A DNA stretch of 64,000 bases from Amaricoccus macauensis_A (GCF_049800915.1 NZ_JBNAFY010000009.1:62001-126000); one strand, 5' to 3'. Counted from the stretch's first letter, positions 54,586-63,677 are shown. The notes: generated by a model from the letters alone, not told the origin. Made by a program: numbers and translations.

Positions 54586-55608
54586 TCATTCATCTGAAAC
54601 GCGCGCCAGCGATTCCCTTTCAACGATTTTTGTCTCGAAGACAATGCCTTCCCCTGGGAGGGCACCACCGATCATTCGATGAAGAAGATCCGCCGCCGCC
54701 ACACCCATGCGCCGGTGCGGGACATGTACCGTCGTCAGTGCAGGGGTTACCGCATGGGCGAGTTCGATATCATCAAATCCCGTAACCGACACATCTTCAG
54801 GCACTCGGAGCCCACTTCTGCGGAGCCCTTTCAGTGCGCCTGCAGCCTGAACGTCATTGCCGCAGATAATCGCCGTGGGACGCGTCGGAAGATCAACAAG
54901 GTCTTCGGCAGCTTCGGCTGCGGATTCGAGCGTGTAGCCGGCCTGCACAAGGCGCTCGGGCGGAAGTGCGAGACCATGTTCTTCCAGGGCCTTGCGAACA
55001 CCCTGGACACGCTGGCTCGCCCGATCATTCCAGACGGTAAGGCCGGAAATCATAGCAACCTCGCGATGTTCTAGAGAAAGTACATGTCGGGCCATGGCAT
55101 ATGCCGCGCGGCGATTGTCGAAACCCACGCAGGGATACGGACACCGCCCGCTGTAGGTCCACACAAGCACGAAGGGCACGCCATTTGCATTCAGCAGATC
55201 ATAGACCTCAGGGGGGCGAGATTCTCCCACGAGGATCAATCCGTCGACGCCACGCCCGAGTAGGGCTCGAATTTTGGATTTTTCCCGGTCGACGTCATAG
55301 TCCGAGGTCGCGATAAGGAGCGTGATGTCGCGAACCGAGAGTTCTTCTTCCAACACTTGAACCCCCCGCGCGAAAATGGCGTTGTCCATTGTCGGGATCA
55401 CGGCCCCAATCGTGTTGGTGCGGTTCGACGCAAGGGCTCGGCCGCCGAAGTGCGGCGTGTATCCAAGTTCGGCAACCGCTGCCTCCACTCGCGCCCGGGT
55501 CTCCTCGCGAACCTGATCCGGCATGTTAAGACAGCGTGATACGGTTGCCGTGGAGACGCGAGCATGCTTCGCGACATCGCTTAGCGTCGGTTTCAATCCA
55601 CCGTGCAT
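54586..55608 (-). CDS. LacI-family repressor of the DHPS operon
   Basis: A 340-aa LacI/GalR regulator. The N-terminal HTH is PTLSDVAKHARVSTATVSRC with the hinge VAELGYTPHFGGRALASNRT, then a periplasmic-binding-like effector domain (TIGAVIPTMDNAIFARGVQV to VSVTGFDDIELAHAVTPALT). The ATG at 55608 has a perfect AGGAGG 6 nt upstream. It is divergent from the DHPS operon with two matching palindromic operators in the gap, so it most likely represses both transcripts until a DHPS-pathway compound binds. Confidence 0.93.
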   Translation of the reverse strand: MHGGLKPTLSDVAKHARVSTATVSRCLNMPDQVREETRARVEAAVAELGYTPHFGGRALASNRTNTIGAVIPTMDNAIFARGVQVLEEELSVRDITLLIATSDYDVDREKSKIRALLGRGVDGLILVGESRPPEVYDLLNANGVPFVLVWTYSGRCPYPCVGFDNRRAAYAMARHVLSLEHREVAMISGLTVWNDRASQRVQGVRKALEEHGLALPPERLVQAGYTLESAAEAAEDLVDLPTRPTAIICGNDVQAAGALKGLRRSGLRVPEDVSVTGFDDIELAHAVTPALTTVHVPHRRMGVAAADLLHRMIGGALPGEGIVFETKIVERESLARVSDE

Positions 55609-55683
55609 CCCGAACCTCCTGATGCTGTTGATAAAACATATCATTGAATATGGCCTCGCAGAACGGAAAAGCACATCCATAAA

Positions 55684-55719
55684 TGTAAGCGCTTGCAAGC
55701 TCTAATGTACGCGCTTACA
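55684..55719. promoter_or_regulatory. Two LacI-type operators
   Basis: TGTAAGCGCTTGCA (55684-55697) and TGTACGCGCTTACA (55706-55719) are near-perfect copies of the 14-bp palindrome TGTAAGCGCTTACA typical of LacI/GalR proteins. Centres are 22 bp apart, about two helical turns, within the divergent promoter region. Confidence 0.8.
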
Positions 55720-55767
55720 CTCATTGAAAATAAGGCGATTCGAATCGCTGCGACTTGGGAGGAAAAA

Positions 55768-55971
55768 ATGAAAAATGGCGCTGGACGCCTGCCGCTTTCG
55801 GGCGCGCTGATCTTGTTTGGTATCTTCCTGATAAACGTTCTTGCCGGGGCCTTCGGGACCTATCGCTTCTTCGGAGACGTCTCCGAGATGCTGACGCTCT
55901 TCGCTTCGGTCATCCTGTTCGTGGTCGGTGTTCTGGACCGCGAAGCCGCTTGCGGCAAACAAAGCCAATAA
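55768..55971 (+). CDS. Small two-helix membrane protein, first gene of the DHPS operon
   Basis: A 67-aa protein with two hydrophobic segments (LSGALILFGIFLINVLAGAF and MLTLFASVILFVVGVLDREA). ATG 55768 has a strong GGGAGG 5 nt upstream; the upstream in-frame start at 55693 lies in the LacI operators and is rejected. No family is recognised. It lies 25 bp before the TRAP binding-protein gene and may assist the transporter. Confidence 0.75.
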   Translation: MKNGAGRLPLSGALILFGIFLINVLAGAFGTYRFFGDVSEMLTLFASVILFVVGVLDREAACGKQSQ

Positions 55972-55996
55972 CCAGAAAACATCACAGGGAAGTCCA

Positions 55997-57148
55997 ATGA
56001 CTGACAGGAAAGATACCGAGATCGCCTCGGAAGAGAGACGCAACTTCCTCAAACTCGCCGGAACAGGCAGCTTCACGGCTGCTGTCATTGCAGGAGCCGC
56101 CGGAACCCTCTGGTCGTCGGAAGCAGCGGCTCAGACCGCCCGCGAGGAAAGCGAGCGGGAGAGGGCCGCAGACTACGTGATGAATGTCGCAACGGCCTAT
56201 CCGCCAATAGCCGATCGCAGCTATCCGATCATGCAACTCGACATGAAGGAAAATATTCAGAACGCGACGCGGGGCAAGGTCTATGTCAAGCTGGCCATGG
56301 GCGGTCAGTTGGGTACGGGCAGCGCGTTGGCGCAGAAAGTTCAGTCCGGCACCATTCAAGCCGCACAGCATTCGCTGTCGAACTTCGCACCCTTTGCGCC
56401 AGTCGTGGATCTTACAAACCTGCCCTACCTCTGCGGATCCAACCAGCGTTACATCAACCTGGTCTACTCGGATCACTGGAGAAATACCGTTCATTCCAAG
56501 ATCGAGGAACGCGGTTTCAAGGTTCTCTACTACGCTCTCATCGATCCGCGGACTGTGGCCGTCCGGAAAGGAACACCCGGCCCAATCAAGACGCCCGAGG
56601 ACATCAAAGGGCTCAAGTTCCGCGTTCCGGGTTCGGAAATGCTGCAGCAATACTACCGCATGATCGGCGCCAATCCGACACCGATTGCCTGGGGCGAAAC
56701 GCCTTCGGCCATCAAGCAGGGCGTTGCGGACGCGCTCGACCCTTCGCTGGGGGGATTGCACATCTTCGGTTTCCAGGACGTTCTGGGCTCCGTTAGCTTT
56801 ACGCAGGCGGTACCCGACGGGCAGGTCTACTCCTGCAACCTCGAGTGGTTCAACGCTTTACCTCCGGACCTTCAGGAAGCCATCGAATTCGCATCGGAGA
56901 TTACCGCGGGGCAAAATCGCGCGAAGATCCCGGCTGCGCGCAACTATGCCATTGCGGAAATGATGAAGGCGGGCGTGGAATTCTACTTCCCGACCGAGGA
57001 CGAGCTTGCCCAGTGGAAGGAAGCCGGCGGTTATCAGCGGAGCGAATGGGACGGCTTCAAGGTCGAACTTGCTGGTTCCATGGACGCATTCCAGAAGCTG
57101 GTCGAAGCCGCAGGTACCCAGGGTCGGGCATACGTGCACGACGCTTGA
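55997..57148 (+). CDS. TRAP transporter substrate-binding protein (DctP), HpsK-like
   Basis: A 383-aa extracytoplasmic binding protein. The N-terminus has a twin-arginine motif, ERRNFLK (13-19), followed by TGSFTAAVIAGAAG, so export is probably by Tat, which is uncommon in TRAP systems. The DctP fold shows in MGGQLGTGSALAQKVQSGTI, GLKFRVPGSEMLQQYYRMIG and AIKQGVADALDPSLGG. Its place before hpsN/suyAB makes 2,3-dihydroxypropane-1-sulfonate (or sulfolactate) the likely ligand. Confidence 0.92.
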   Translation: MTDRKDTEIASEERRNFLKLAGTGSFTAAVIAGAAGTLWSSEAAAQTAREESERERAADYVMNVATAYPPIADRSYPIMQLDMKENIQNATRGKVYVKLAMGGQLGTGSALAQKVQSGTIQAAQHSLSNFAPFAPVVDLTNLPYLCGSNQRYINLVYSDHWRNTVHSKIEERGFKVLYYALIDPRTVAVRKGTPGPIKTPEDIKGLKFRVPGSEMLQQYYRMIGANPTPIAWGETPSAIKQGVADALDPSLGGLHIFGFQDVLGSVSFTQAVPDGQVYSCNLEWFNALPPDLQEAIEFASEITAGQNRAKIPAARNYAIAEMMKAGVEFYFPTEDELAQWKEAGGYQRSEWDGFKVELAGSMDAFQKLVEAAGTQGRAYVHDA

Positions 57149-57194
57149 TGCGCATCGCGACAGCTTAACTATCTGACACCACATCGAAAACCCC

Positions 57195-57243
57195 CTCCGG
57201 ATTCCTGTCCGGAGTGGCCGCGACGGGACAACTTGTCCTGTCG
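57195..57243 (+). other. Two intercistronic hairpins between TRAP binding-protein and permease genes
   Basis: CTCCGGA/TCCGGAG (57195-57214) and CGACGGGACA/TGTCCTGTCG (57221-57243, one G-U-type mismatch) are adjacent stem-loops in the 109-bp gap. They could attenuate transcription or stabilise the upstream message so that more binding protein than permease is made. The second ends close to the ribosome-binding site of the next gene. Confidence 0.5.
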
Positions 57244-57257
57244 GGAAGGAGAAACGT

Positions 57258-57764
57258 GTGCTCAAGACCCTTGACGAAAATGCTGAACGCTGGGCGCTCT
57301 TGGTGTTCTACACCATGCTGGTTGCCACGATGGCGATTGAAGTGCTCCGGCGGGAGCTCTTCGCCTATTCCTCGATCTGGGGTGAGGAAGTCGTCCGCTA
57401 TGCCTTCATATATCTGGTCTGGATCGGGGCTGCTGCGGCCGTTCATGAACGTGCCCATATTCGGATCGATATCCTGCTGCACCACGTCCCAGCCCGGGTG
57501 AAGGCCATGCTCTTCATCTTCGGTGATCTGCTCATGATGGCCATCGCCATCCTGGCAGTATTCTGGTCAGCGGAAACCGTGGCCGTTTCAGCCAAATTCG
57601 GCTCCGTGAGCCACGGATTGCGCGTCTCGATGGTGTGGTTCCTGCTCGCCGTGCCGATCGGCTTCGGCCTCATGATCATTCGACTTGTCCAGTCTCTCGT
57701 AAGGGATGTCGCCGATTTCCGCGCCGGCCGTGACCCTTACGAAGGCGAACGCCTGTTCGATTAA
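57258..57764 (+). CDS. TRAP transporter small permease (DctQ), HpsL-like
   Basis: A 168-aa membrane protein with four helices. Typical DctQ features are ERWALLVFYTMLVATMAIEV, the SIWGEEVVRYAFIYLVWIGA element and HERAHIRIDILLHHVP. GTG start after GGAAGGAG. It pairs with the large permease that begins 11 bp downstream. Confidence 0.92.
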   Translation: MLKTLDENAERWALLVFYTMLVATMAIEVLRRELFAYSSIWGEEVVRYAFIYLVWIGAAAAVHERAHIRIDILLHHVPARVKAMLFIFGDLLMMAIAILAVFWSAETVAVSAKFGSVSHGLRVSMVWFLLAVPIGFGLMIIRLVQSLVRDVADFRAGRDPYEGERLFD

Positions 57765-57775
57765 GGAGACCCGAC

Positions 57776-59107
57776 ATGCTCTGGAACCAAATGTCGCAGG
57801 AAGCCGTGTCGATCGGCTGGGATTTCTACGGACCCGTCCTGCTTTTCCTTGCACTTCTCGTCCTTGCCGTGCCGATCTGGGCCGCGATTGCCGCCAGCGC
57901 GGTGACCATGCTGCTCGTCTCCCAGGTCCTGCCACTATCCCTTTTCGGGGAATCGCTCTTCGACGGTATCGACGCATTCGCGCTGACAGCCGTGCCGCTC
58001 TTCATCCTTACCGGCGATGTCCTGGTGCGCAGCGGCCTCAGTCGGAAGTTCCTCGACGTGGCGGAGGCGTTGACCTGCTGGACGCGCGGCGGATTCGGAT
58101 CGGCCACGGTGCTTGTCTGCGGGATGTTCTCGGCAATCTCGGGGTCGGACGCTGCAGGGGCGGCGGCAGTCGGGCGCATGACGATCGATCGCTTGGTGGA
58201 ATCCGGCTATCCTCGACCCTACGCCTGTGCCCTCGTTGCCTCCGGCGCCTGCACCGGCATCCTGATCCCGCCATCGATTGCCTATATCGTGATCGGGCTC
58301 GTACTTGGCATATCCGCATCGACGCTCTTCCAGGCTGCACTGATCCCCGGTGTTCTGATCCTGTTGTCGATCCTGATCACGAATATCATCGTCAACCGTC
58401 GTTACGCATACGAGAGCGGCAACGCATTGAGCCTGAGCGAATGGCTGAGCAATATCGGCCGGGCTCTGGCGCGTGGCTGGTATGCCTTCATCGTGCCCGG
58501 CGTAATCTTCTGGGGCATCTTCTCGGGACGGCTCACACCCACCGAGGCCGGAGCCACAGCCGTGATCGTCACCGTCATCCTCGGCTTCATCCTGGGGACG
58601 CTGAAACTCTCCGATTTCCCGGCCATGATGGTCTCCTCCGCGAAAGTGAATGGCGTGATCCTTCCCATCGTCGCCATGTCGCTCCCCCTTTCTCAGGCCA
58701 TGGCCGCGCTCGGGGTGCCGCAGGGGTTCGTGCAGGCGATCACCTCGATTACTGACAGTCCCGAGCTTCTGATCCTGCTGATGATCGGCATTCTGATTGC
58801 CGCGGGCTGTGTGATGGAAACGACGCCGAACATCGTCATCCTCGCCCCGCTTCTGAAGCCGCTTGCCGACAATATCGGCATGAACGAGATCCAGTTCTGC
58901 ATCATGATGATCACCGCACTTGGCGTCGGCTTCATCACTCCGCCGCTGGGGCTCAACCTCTTCGTCGTGTCCGGCCTGACAGGTGAGTCGATCCTGAGAA
59001 TCGCCAGCCGCGCCGTACCCTTCGTGATCCTGATGCTACTGGTGGTTCTCATGATTGCCTACATGCCAGCGATCTCCACCACCTTCCTCCCCGATGTCTA
59101 CAAGTGA
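57776..59107 (+). CDS. TRAP transporter large permease (DctM), HpsM-like
   Basis: A 443-aa membrane protein with about 12 helices. DctM marks: DAFALTAVPLFILTGDVLVR, GGFGSATVLVCGMFSAISGS, SGACTGILIPPSIAYIVIGL and FIVPGVIFWGIFSGRLTPTE. It forms the sodium-driven channel of the TRAP system. It ends 11 bp before hpsN. Confidence 0.94.
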   Translation: MLWNQMSQEAVSIGWDFYGPVLLFLALLVLAVPIWAAIAASAVTMLLVSQVLPLSLFGESLFDGIDAFALTAVPLFILTGDVLVRSGLSRKFLDVAEALTCWTRGGFGSATVLVCGMFSAISGSDAAGAAAVGRMTIDRLVESGYPRPYACALVASGACTGILIPPSIAYIVIGLVLGISASTLFQAALIPGVLILLSILITNIIVNRRYAYESGNALSLSEWLSNIGRALARGWYAFIVPGVIFWGIFSGRLTPTEAGATAVIVTVILGFILGTLKLSDFPAMMVSSAKVNGVILPIVAMSLPLSQAMAALGVPQGFVQAITSITDSPELLILLMIGILIAAGCVMETTPNIVILAPLLKPLADNIGMNEIQFCIMMITALGVGFITPPLGLNLFVVSGLTGESILRIASRAVPFVILMLLVVLMIAYMPAISTTFLPDVYK

Positions 59108-59118
59108 GGGCTTTTCCC

Positions 59119-60426
59119 ATGACCATTGAGTATCTCAAGAGAGCCGACCGCAAATCCACCGACGACGCGAGCGATGTGCGCGCAACCGTGCAAGCCATTC
59201 TCGACGAGATTGAGGCAGGCGGCGACGAAGCAGCTCGGAAATACGCCGCCAAGTTCGACAAGTATGACGGCAACGTCGTTCTGACCCGCGACGAGATCGA
59301 CGCTGCGGCCGCCAAGGTCCCGATGAAGCTCAAGGATGACATCCGCTTTGCCTGGGATAACGTCCGTCGCTTCGCCGAAGCCCAGAAGGAAACGATCCGC
59401 GACACCGAAATCGAAGTCGTGCCGGGTCTGATCGCGGGCCAAAAAGCCATCCCCTGCCAGGCGGCCGGATGCTATGCCCCCGGTGGCCGCTACAGCCACA
59501 TCGCCTCGGCATTGATGACCGTGACGACGGCAAAGGTCGCGGGCTGTGGCCACATCACGGCCTGCTCGCCGCCCCGCCCAGGCGTCGGTATCTCACCGGC
59601 CATCATCTATACTGCCGATATCTGCGGCGCGGATTCCATCTTGGCACTCGGCGGTGTGCAGGGTGTTGCAGCCATGGCTTTCGGGCTTTTCGGATTGCCG
59701 AAGGCCGATATCCTGGTCGGTCCCGGCAACCAGTTCGTGGCCGAGGCAAAGCGCATTCTGTTCGGCCGTGTCGGTATCGACATGTTTGCAGGTCCCACCG
59801 ATAGCCTCATTCTTGCCGATGAGACCGCCGATCCGGAAATCGTCGCCTGGGATCTCGTGGGTCAGGCCGAGCATGGCTACAACTCGCCGGTATGGCTCGC
59901 CACCACGCACCGGCCGCTTGCCGAGAAGGTCATGGAACTCGTTCCGGGGTTCATAAACCAGCTGCCCGAACTCAACGCCCAGAATGCGGCTGCCGCCTGG
60001 AAGGACATGGCGGAAGTCATGGTTGTTAGCAATCGCGAGGAGCTCGCGCAGGTAGCCGACAGCTATGCGCCGGAGCATCTTCACGTTCAGGCCGCGGACC
60101 TCGACTGGTTTCTCGGGCGACTTCAGTGCTATGGCTCGCTCTTCCTCGGCGAAGAGACGACTGTTGCCTTTGGCGACAAGTCTTCGGGCCCGAACCATGT
60201 GCTTCCCACCTCGGGCGCTGCGCGCTACACTGGCGGGCTGTCTGTCCATAAATACATGAAGCTCGTAACCTGGCAGCGCGCCACACGGGACGGAGCAAAG
60301 CCGGTAGCAGAAGCCACGGCTCGCATTTCGAGGCTCGAGGGCATGGAAGGCCACGCGCGAACGGCCGACGTCCGGTTGAAGAAGTATTTTCCCGATCAGT
60401 CGTTCGAACTCACGGCGACGGAATAG
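59119..60426 (+). CDS. hpsN: Sulfopropanediol 3-dehydrogenase HpsN (histidinol-dehydrogenase homologue)
   Basis: A 435-aa zinc enzyme that oxidises (R)-DHPS to (R)-sulfolactate in two NAD-dependent steps. HisD-type catalytic and zinc residues are kept: VGQAEHGYNSPVW (Gln and His), SYAPEHLHVQ (Glu-His pair), GDKSSGPNHVLPTSG (Asp) and EGHARTADVRLK (His). The rest resembles HpsN rather than HisD: there is no his operon nearby, and it sits between a TRAP transporter and sulfolactate sulfo-lyase genes. Start ATG 59119 follows the dctM stop by 11 bp. Confidence 0.92.
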   Translation: MTIEYLKRADRKSTDDASDVRATVQAILDEIEAGGDEAARKYAAKFDKYDGNVVLTRDEIDAAAAKVPMKLKDDIRFAWDNVRRFAEAQKETIRDTEIEVVPGLIAGQKAIPCQAAGCYAPGGRYSHIASALMTVTTAKVAGCGHITACSPPRPGVGISPAIIYTADICGADSILALGGVQGVAAMAFGLFGLPKADILVGPGNQFVAEAKRILFGRVGIDMFAGPTDSLILADETADPEIVAWDLVGQAEHGYNSPVWLATTHRPLAEKVMELVPGFINQLPELNAQNAAAAWKDMAEVMVVSNREELAQVADSYAPEHLHVQAADLDWFLGRLQCYGSLFLGEETTVAFGDKSSGPNHVLPTSGAARYTGGLSVHKYMKLVTWQRATRDGAKPVAEATARISRLEGMEGHARTADVRLKKYFPDQSFELTATE

Positions 60427-60430
60427 TCCG

Positions 60431-61198
60431 ATGCAGGACCGTTTCAGCGTAGCGGGCAGGACCGCCTGCGTCACGGGCGCAAGCTCGGGGCTTGGCCGGG
60501 CCATCGCCACCGCCCTTGCGCAAGCAGGTGTGAATGTCGTCGGGCTGGCCCGACGGGAGGATGCACTCAACGCATGGCGGAACGAGGTCGCGGAGGGTGA
60601 AGCAACCGGGAATACGGCAGCACTCGCTGCCGATCTTTCCGATCCGGACACCATGGCGGATGTGGCAAAGCGCGTCTCGGCCGTGTTCGGCGCACCCGAC
60701 ATTCTCTTCAATGGGGCCGGCGTCAATTTGCGCCAGCCCGCCGATGAGGTGACCGCCGACGGGTGGAAGCGGACCATCGATCTCAACCTTTCGACGCCGT
60801 TCTTCCTGGCGCAGGCCCTGGTTCCGGGAATGCGGGAAAAAGGCTGGGGGCGGATAGTCAATTTTGCCTCCCTTCAGACCGAGCGCGCCTTCCCGGCGGG
60901 TATTGCCTACGGTGCTTCCAAGGGCGGCATTGGCCAACTCACCCGCGCCATGGCTGAGGCTTGGTCGCGTCACGGTATCCTGTCGAACGCCCTCGCGCCC
61001 GGCTTCTTCCCGACTGAACTGACCGGGCCGGTCTTCGGCAATCCGGAGACGGCGGCGGCGAATGCCGCACAAACCTGCATCGGGCGCAACGGAGCGCTCG
61101 ATGACCTCATCGGCCCTGCCCTCTTCCTCTGCTCGCGGGCCTCCGACTACGTGACGGGCCAGATCCTCTATGTCGATGGGGGGTTCACCGCGAAATGA
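60431..61198 (+). CDS. hpsO: Short-chain dehydrogenase, HpsO-like DHPS 2-dehydrogenase
   Basis: A 255-aa SDR. Cofactor site TGASSGLGRAIATALAQAG, NGAGVNLRQ, catalytic VNFASLQ...AYGASKGGIG (Ser, Tyr-x3-Lys), and the C-terminal GQILYVDGGF. In DHPS degradation two 2-dehydrogenases, HpsO and HpsP, interconvert DHPS enantiomers through dihydroxyacetone sulfonate so that HpsN can use the R form. It starts 4 bp after hpsN and overlaps the next dehydrogenase by 4 nt. The specific HpsO role is inferred from position. Confidence 0.82.
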   Translation: MQDRFSVAGRTACVTGASSGLGRAIATALAQAGVNVVGLARREDALNAWRNEVAEGEATGNTAALAADLSDPDTMADVAKRVSAVFGAPDILFNGAGVNLRQPADEVTADGWKRTIDLNLSTPFFLAQALVPGMREKGWGRIVNFASLQTERAFPAGIAYGASKGGIGQLTRAMAEAWSRHGILSNALAPGFFPTELTGPVFGNPETAAANAAQTCIGRNGALDDLIGPALFLCSRASDYVTGQILYVDGGFTAK

Positions 61199-62181
61199 AA
61201 GCACTTGTCTATACGGCGCCGGAGACTGTCGATTTCCGTGACGCTCCCGATCCCTCTCCCGGTGCGGAAGAGATCCTGATCGAAGTCGAGCACGTGGGCA
61301 TTTGCGGCTCCGACATGCATGCTTGGGCCGGTCATGACGAACGGCGCCCGGCACCCCTGATCCTTGGTCACGAAGCGTCTGGACGTATCATCGCCGGTCC
61401 GGACTCGGGGAGCCGGGTGACTGTAAATCCACTCGTTACCTGCGGCACCTGCGAGGACTGCCTTGCCGGGCGCGAGAATCTCTGCGCGCACCGCCAGATC
61501 ATATCGATGCCGCCCCGCGAAGGTGCATTCGCTCAGCGCCTAGCAATGCCGACTGGCAATCTCGTTCGCCTGCCCGAAGGCTTCTCGACCGCAAAGGCCG
61601 CGCTTGCTGAGCCCATTGCATGTGGCTGGCACGCGGTAAGGAAGGGAAGTGCGATCCTCGATCGTCCGCTCGAAGATGCGCGCTGTCTCGTGCTCGGCGG
61701 AGGTGCCATCGGACTTGGAGCAGCTCTTGTGCTGGCGGCAAAAGGAGCGCGCGAGATCTGGCTTGCCGAGCCCAACCCGGTGCGGCGTGCCATCGTTGCC
61801 CGCACCGGAAATTTCCGTGTCTTCGATCCGGCAGAGACCGGGCCGGAAAGCGCCGATCTCATTGTCGATGGTGTCGGCTTCGAGGTCACCCGCGCGGCTG
61901 CAAGCCGAACGGTGCGCCCCGGGGGCGTGATCGTGCATATCGGTCTGGGCTCCTCCGAGGGCGGGCTCGATGTCCGCCGGTTTACCCTGCAGGAAATCAC
62001 CTTCGTCGGCACCTACACTTATACGCGTTCGGATTTCATCGAGACGGCCCAGGCCATCTTCGAAGGAAAGCTCGGTGCACTCGACTGGGCAGAAATCCGG
62101 CCCCTGTCAGAAGGCGCGCGCGCCTTTGCAGACATTCGGGCCGGGCGCGCGGCCGCACCGAAAATCATGCTTCAACCCTGA
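61195..62181 (+). CDS. hpsP: Zinc-dependent alcohol dehydrogenase, HpsP-like DHPS 2-dehydrogenase
   Basis: A 328-aa medium-chain dehydrogenase. Catalytic zinc site: VGICGSDMHAWAG and LILGHEASG. Structural zinc lobe: CGTCEDCLAGRENLC. Rossmann motif: CLVLGGGAIGLGAALVLAA. It complements the preceding SDR in DHPS enantiomer interconversion. Overlap with hpsO is ATGA. Family is certain, substrate by context. Confidence 0.84.
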   Translation: MKALVYTAPETVDFRDAPDPSPGAEEILIEVEHVGICGSDMHAWAGHDERRPAPLILGHEASGRIIAGPDSGSRVTVNPLVTCGTCEDCLAGRENLCAHRQIISMPPREGAFAQRLAMPTGNLVRLPEGFSTAKAALAEPIACGWHAVRKGSAILDRPLEDARCLVLGGGAIGLGAALVLAAKGAREIWLAEPNPVRRAIVARTGNFRVFDPAETGPESADLIVDGVGFEVTRAAASRTVRPGGVIVHIGLGSSEGGLDVRRFTLQEITFVGTYTYTRSDFIETAQAIFEGKLGALDWAEIRPLSEGARAFADIRAGRAAAPKIMLQP

Positions 62182-62193
62182 AAGGACCAGTTC

Positions 62194-62484
62194 ATGGCTC
62201 AACACCCGCAACTACTTGTCCATGACCATGAGGACAATGTCGGCGTCGTCGTCGTCGAAGACCTGAAGGCTGGGACGGACATGCTTTGTGTCGTGACCCA
62301 CGACAACAGCGATTTCCGCCTAACTGCAAAGGCCGACATTCCGATCGGCCACAAGGTCGCCCTTAAGCCGCTCAGGTCCGGCGACACGGTCATGAAATAC
62401 GGCGAAGACATCGGAAAGATGGTCGGCGACGCGGAAGTCGGCGGACACGTACACACCCACAATTGCAAAACGAAGCGGTGGTAA
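62194..62484 (+). CDS. suyA: (2R)-sulfolactate sulfo-lyase subunit alpha
   Basis: A 96-aa SAF-domain protein of the UxaA N-terminal type: HEDNVGVVVVEDLKAGTDML, ADIPIGHKVALKPLRSGDTV and MVGDAEVGGHVHTHNCKTKR. Length and tail match SuyA, the small subunit that with SuyB splits sulfolactate into pyruvate and sulfite. GAAAGGACC precedes the ATG. It ends 5 bp before suyB. Confidence 0.93.
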   Translation: MAQHPQLLVHDHEDNVGVVVVEDLKAGTDMLCVVTHDNSDFRLTAKADIPIGHKVALKPLRSGDTVMKYGEDIGKMVGDAEVGGHVHTHNCKTKRW

Positions 62485-62489
62485 GCAGC

Positions 62490-63671
62490 ATGGCACTCGA
62501 TTTCACCAACAGAACCGTCAACGCCTGGCGCCGGGAGAACGGCCGCGTGGGTGTCCGCAACCACGTGCTCATCCTGCCGGTCGACGACATTTCCAATGCC
62601 GCCTGCGAAGCGGTGGCCAACAACGTCAAGGGTACGCTCGCAATCCCGCATGCTTATGGCCGGCTGCAGTTCGGTGAGGATCTCGACCTGCATTTCCGCA
62701 CGATCATTGGCACAGGCGCCAACCCCAATGTGGCTGCCGTGGTCGTGATCGGCATCGAGCCAGAATGGACCAAGGTGATCGTCGACGGTATCGCGGAAAC
62801 CGGCAAGCCGGTGACCGGTTTCTCGATTGAACAGAAGGGCGATTTCGAGACTATCCGGCAGGCCAGCTGGAAGGCCAAGGAATACGTGCATTGGGCAACG
62901 GAACTGCAGAAGGAACCCTGCCTGCTCACAGACCTCTGGGTTTCGACCAAATGCGGGGAGAGCGACACGACCACCGGGCTCTCCTCCTGCCCGACCGTCG
63001 GCAACATGTATGACAAGCTGATCCCACACGGGCTCTACGGCTGCTTTGGCGAAACGTCGGAAATCACCGGTGCGGAGCACATCTGCGAGAAACGTGCAGC
63101 GACCCCGGAAGCGGCCGAGAAATTTAAGAAGATCTGGCAGGCCTACTCGGATGACGTGATCTTCGCGCATCAGACCGACGATCTTTCCGACAGCCAGCCC
63201 ACCAAGGGCAACATCCTCGGCGGCCTCACGACTATTGAGGAAAAGGCACTCGGCAATCTCGAGAAAATCGGCCGCGAATGCACCTACATCGATGCGATGG
63301 GTCCTGCCGAAGCACCGACCAAGGGGCCTGGCCTCTACTTCATGGACACTTCCTCTGCGGCAGCGGAATGCGTGACTCTCATGGCGGCAGCCGGATACGT
63401 GATCCACACATTCCCGACGGGTCAGGGCAACGTGGTCGGCAACCCGATCGTACCGGTCATCAAGATCTCGGGCAATCCCCGTACCCTCCGCACGATGTCG
63501 GAGCATATCGACGTGGACGTCACGGGCGTGCTTACACGCGAGATGACCATCGACCAGGCCGGCGACGCCCTGATCGATACCATCGAACGCACGGCGAACG
63601 GCCGGGTCACCGCAGCGGAAGCCCTTGGGCATCGTGAATTCTCGATGACCAAGCTCTACCGGAGCGCGTGA
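62490..63671 (+). CDS. suyB: (2R)-sulfolactate sulfo-lyase subunit beta
   Basis: A 393-aa protein of the UxaA/altronate dehydratase C-terminal family. It starts ALDFTNRTVNAWRRENGRVG with VRNHVLILPVDDISNAACEA. Cysteines for the iron centre are visible (STKCGESDTTTGLSSCPTVG). The end HREFSMTKLYRSA is typical of SuyB. It removes sulfite from sulfolactate, giving pyruvate for central metabolism. ATG 62490 is used; an earlier in-frame start at 62463 lies within suyA. Confidence 0.94.
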   Translation: MALDFTNRTVNAWRRENGRVGVRNHVLILPVDDISNAACEAVANNVKGTLAIPHAYGRLQFGEDLDLHFRTIIGTGANPNVAAVVVIGIEPEWTKVIVDGIAETGKPVTGFSIEQKGDFETIRQASWKAKEYVHWATELQKEPCLLTDLWVSTKCGESDTTTGLSSCPTVGNMYDKLIPHGLYGCFGETSEITGAEHICEKRAATPEAAEKFKKIWQAYSDDVIFAHQTDDLSDSQPTKGNILGGLTTIEEKALGNLEKIGRECTYIDAMGPAEAPTKGPGLYFMDTSSAAAECVTLMAAAGYVIHTFPTGQGNVVGNPIVPVIKISGNPRTLRTMSEHIDVDVTGVLTREMTIDQAGDALIDTIERTANGRVTAAEALGHREFSMTKLYRSA

Positions 63672-63677
63672 TCCAGA

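Noticed and set aside
59119..60426. Annotation as histidinol dehydrogenase HisD
   Set aside because: The catalytic residues fit the family, but the neighbours (TRAP importer, two dehydrogenases, SuyAB, exporter) fit HpsN and there are no his genes.
59593..60861. 422-aa minus-strand open frame
   Set aside because: It spans parts of hpsN and hpsO in antisense; composition and lack of motifs mark it as a shadow.
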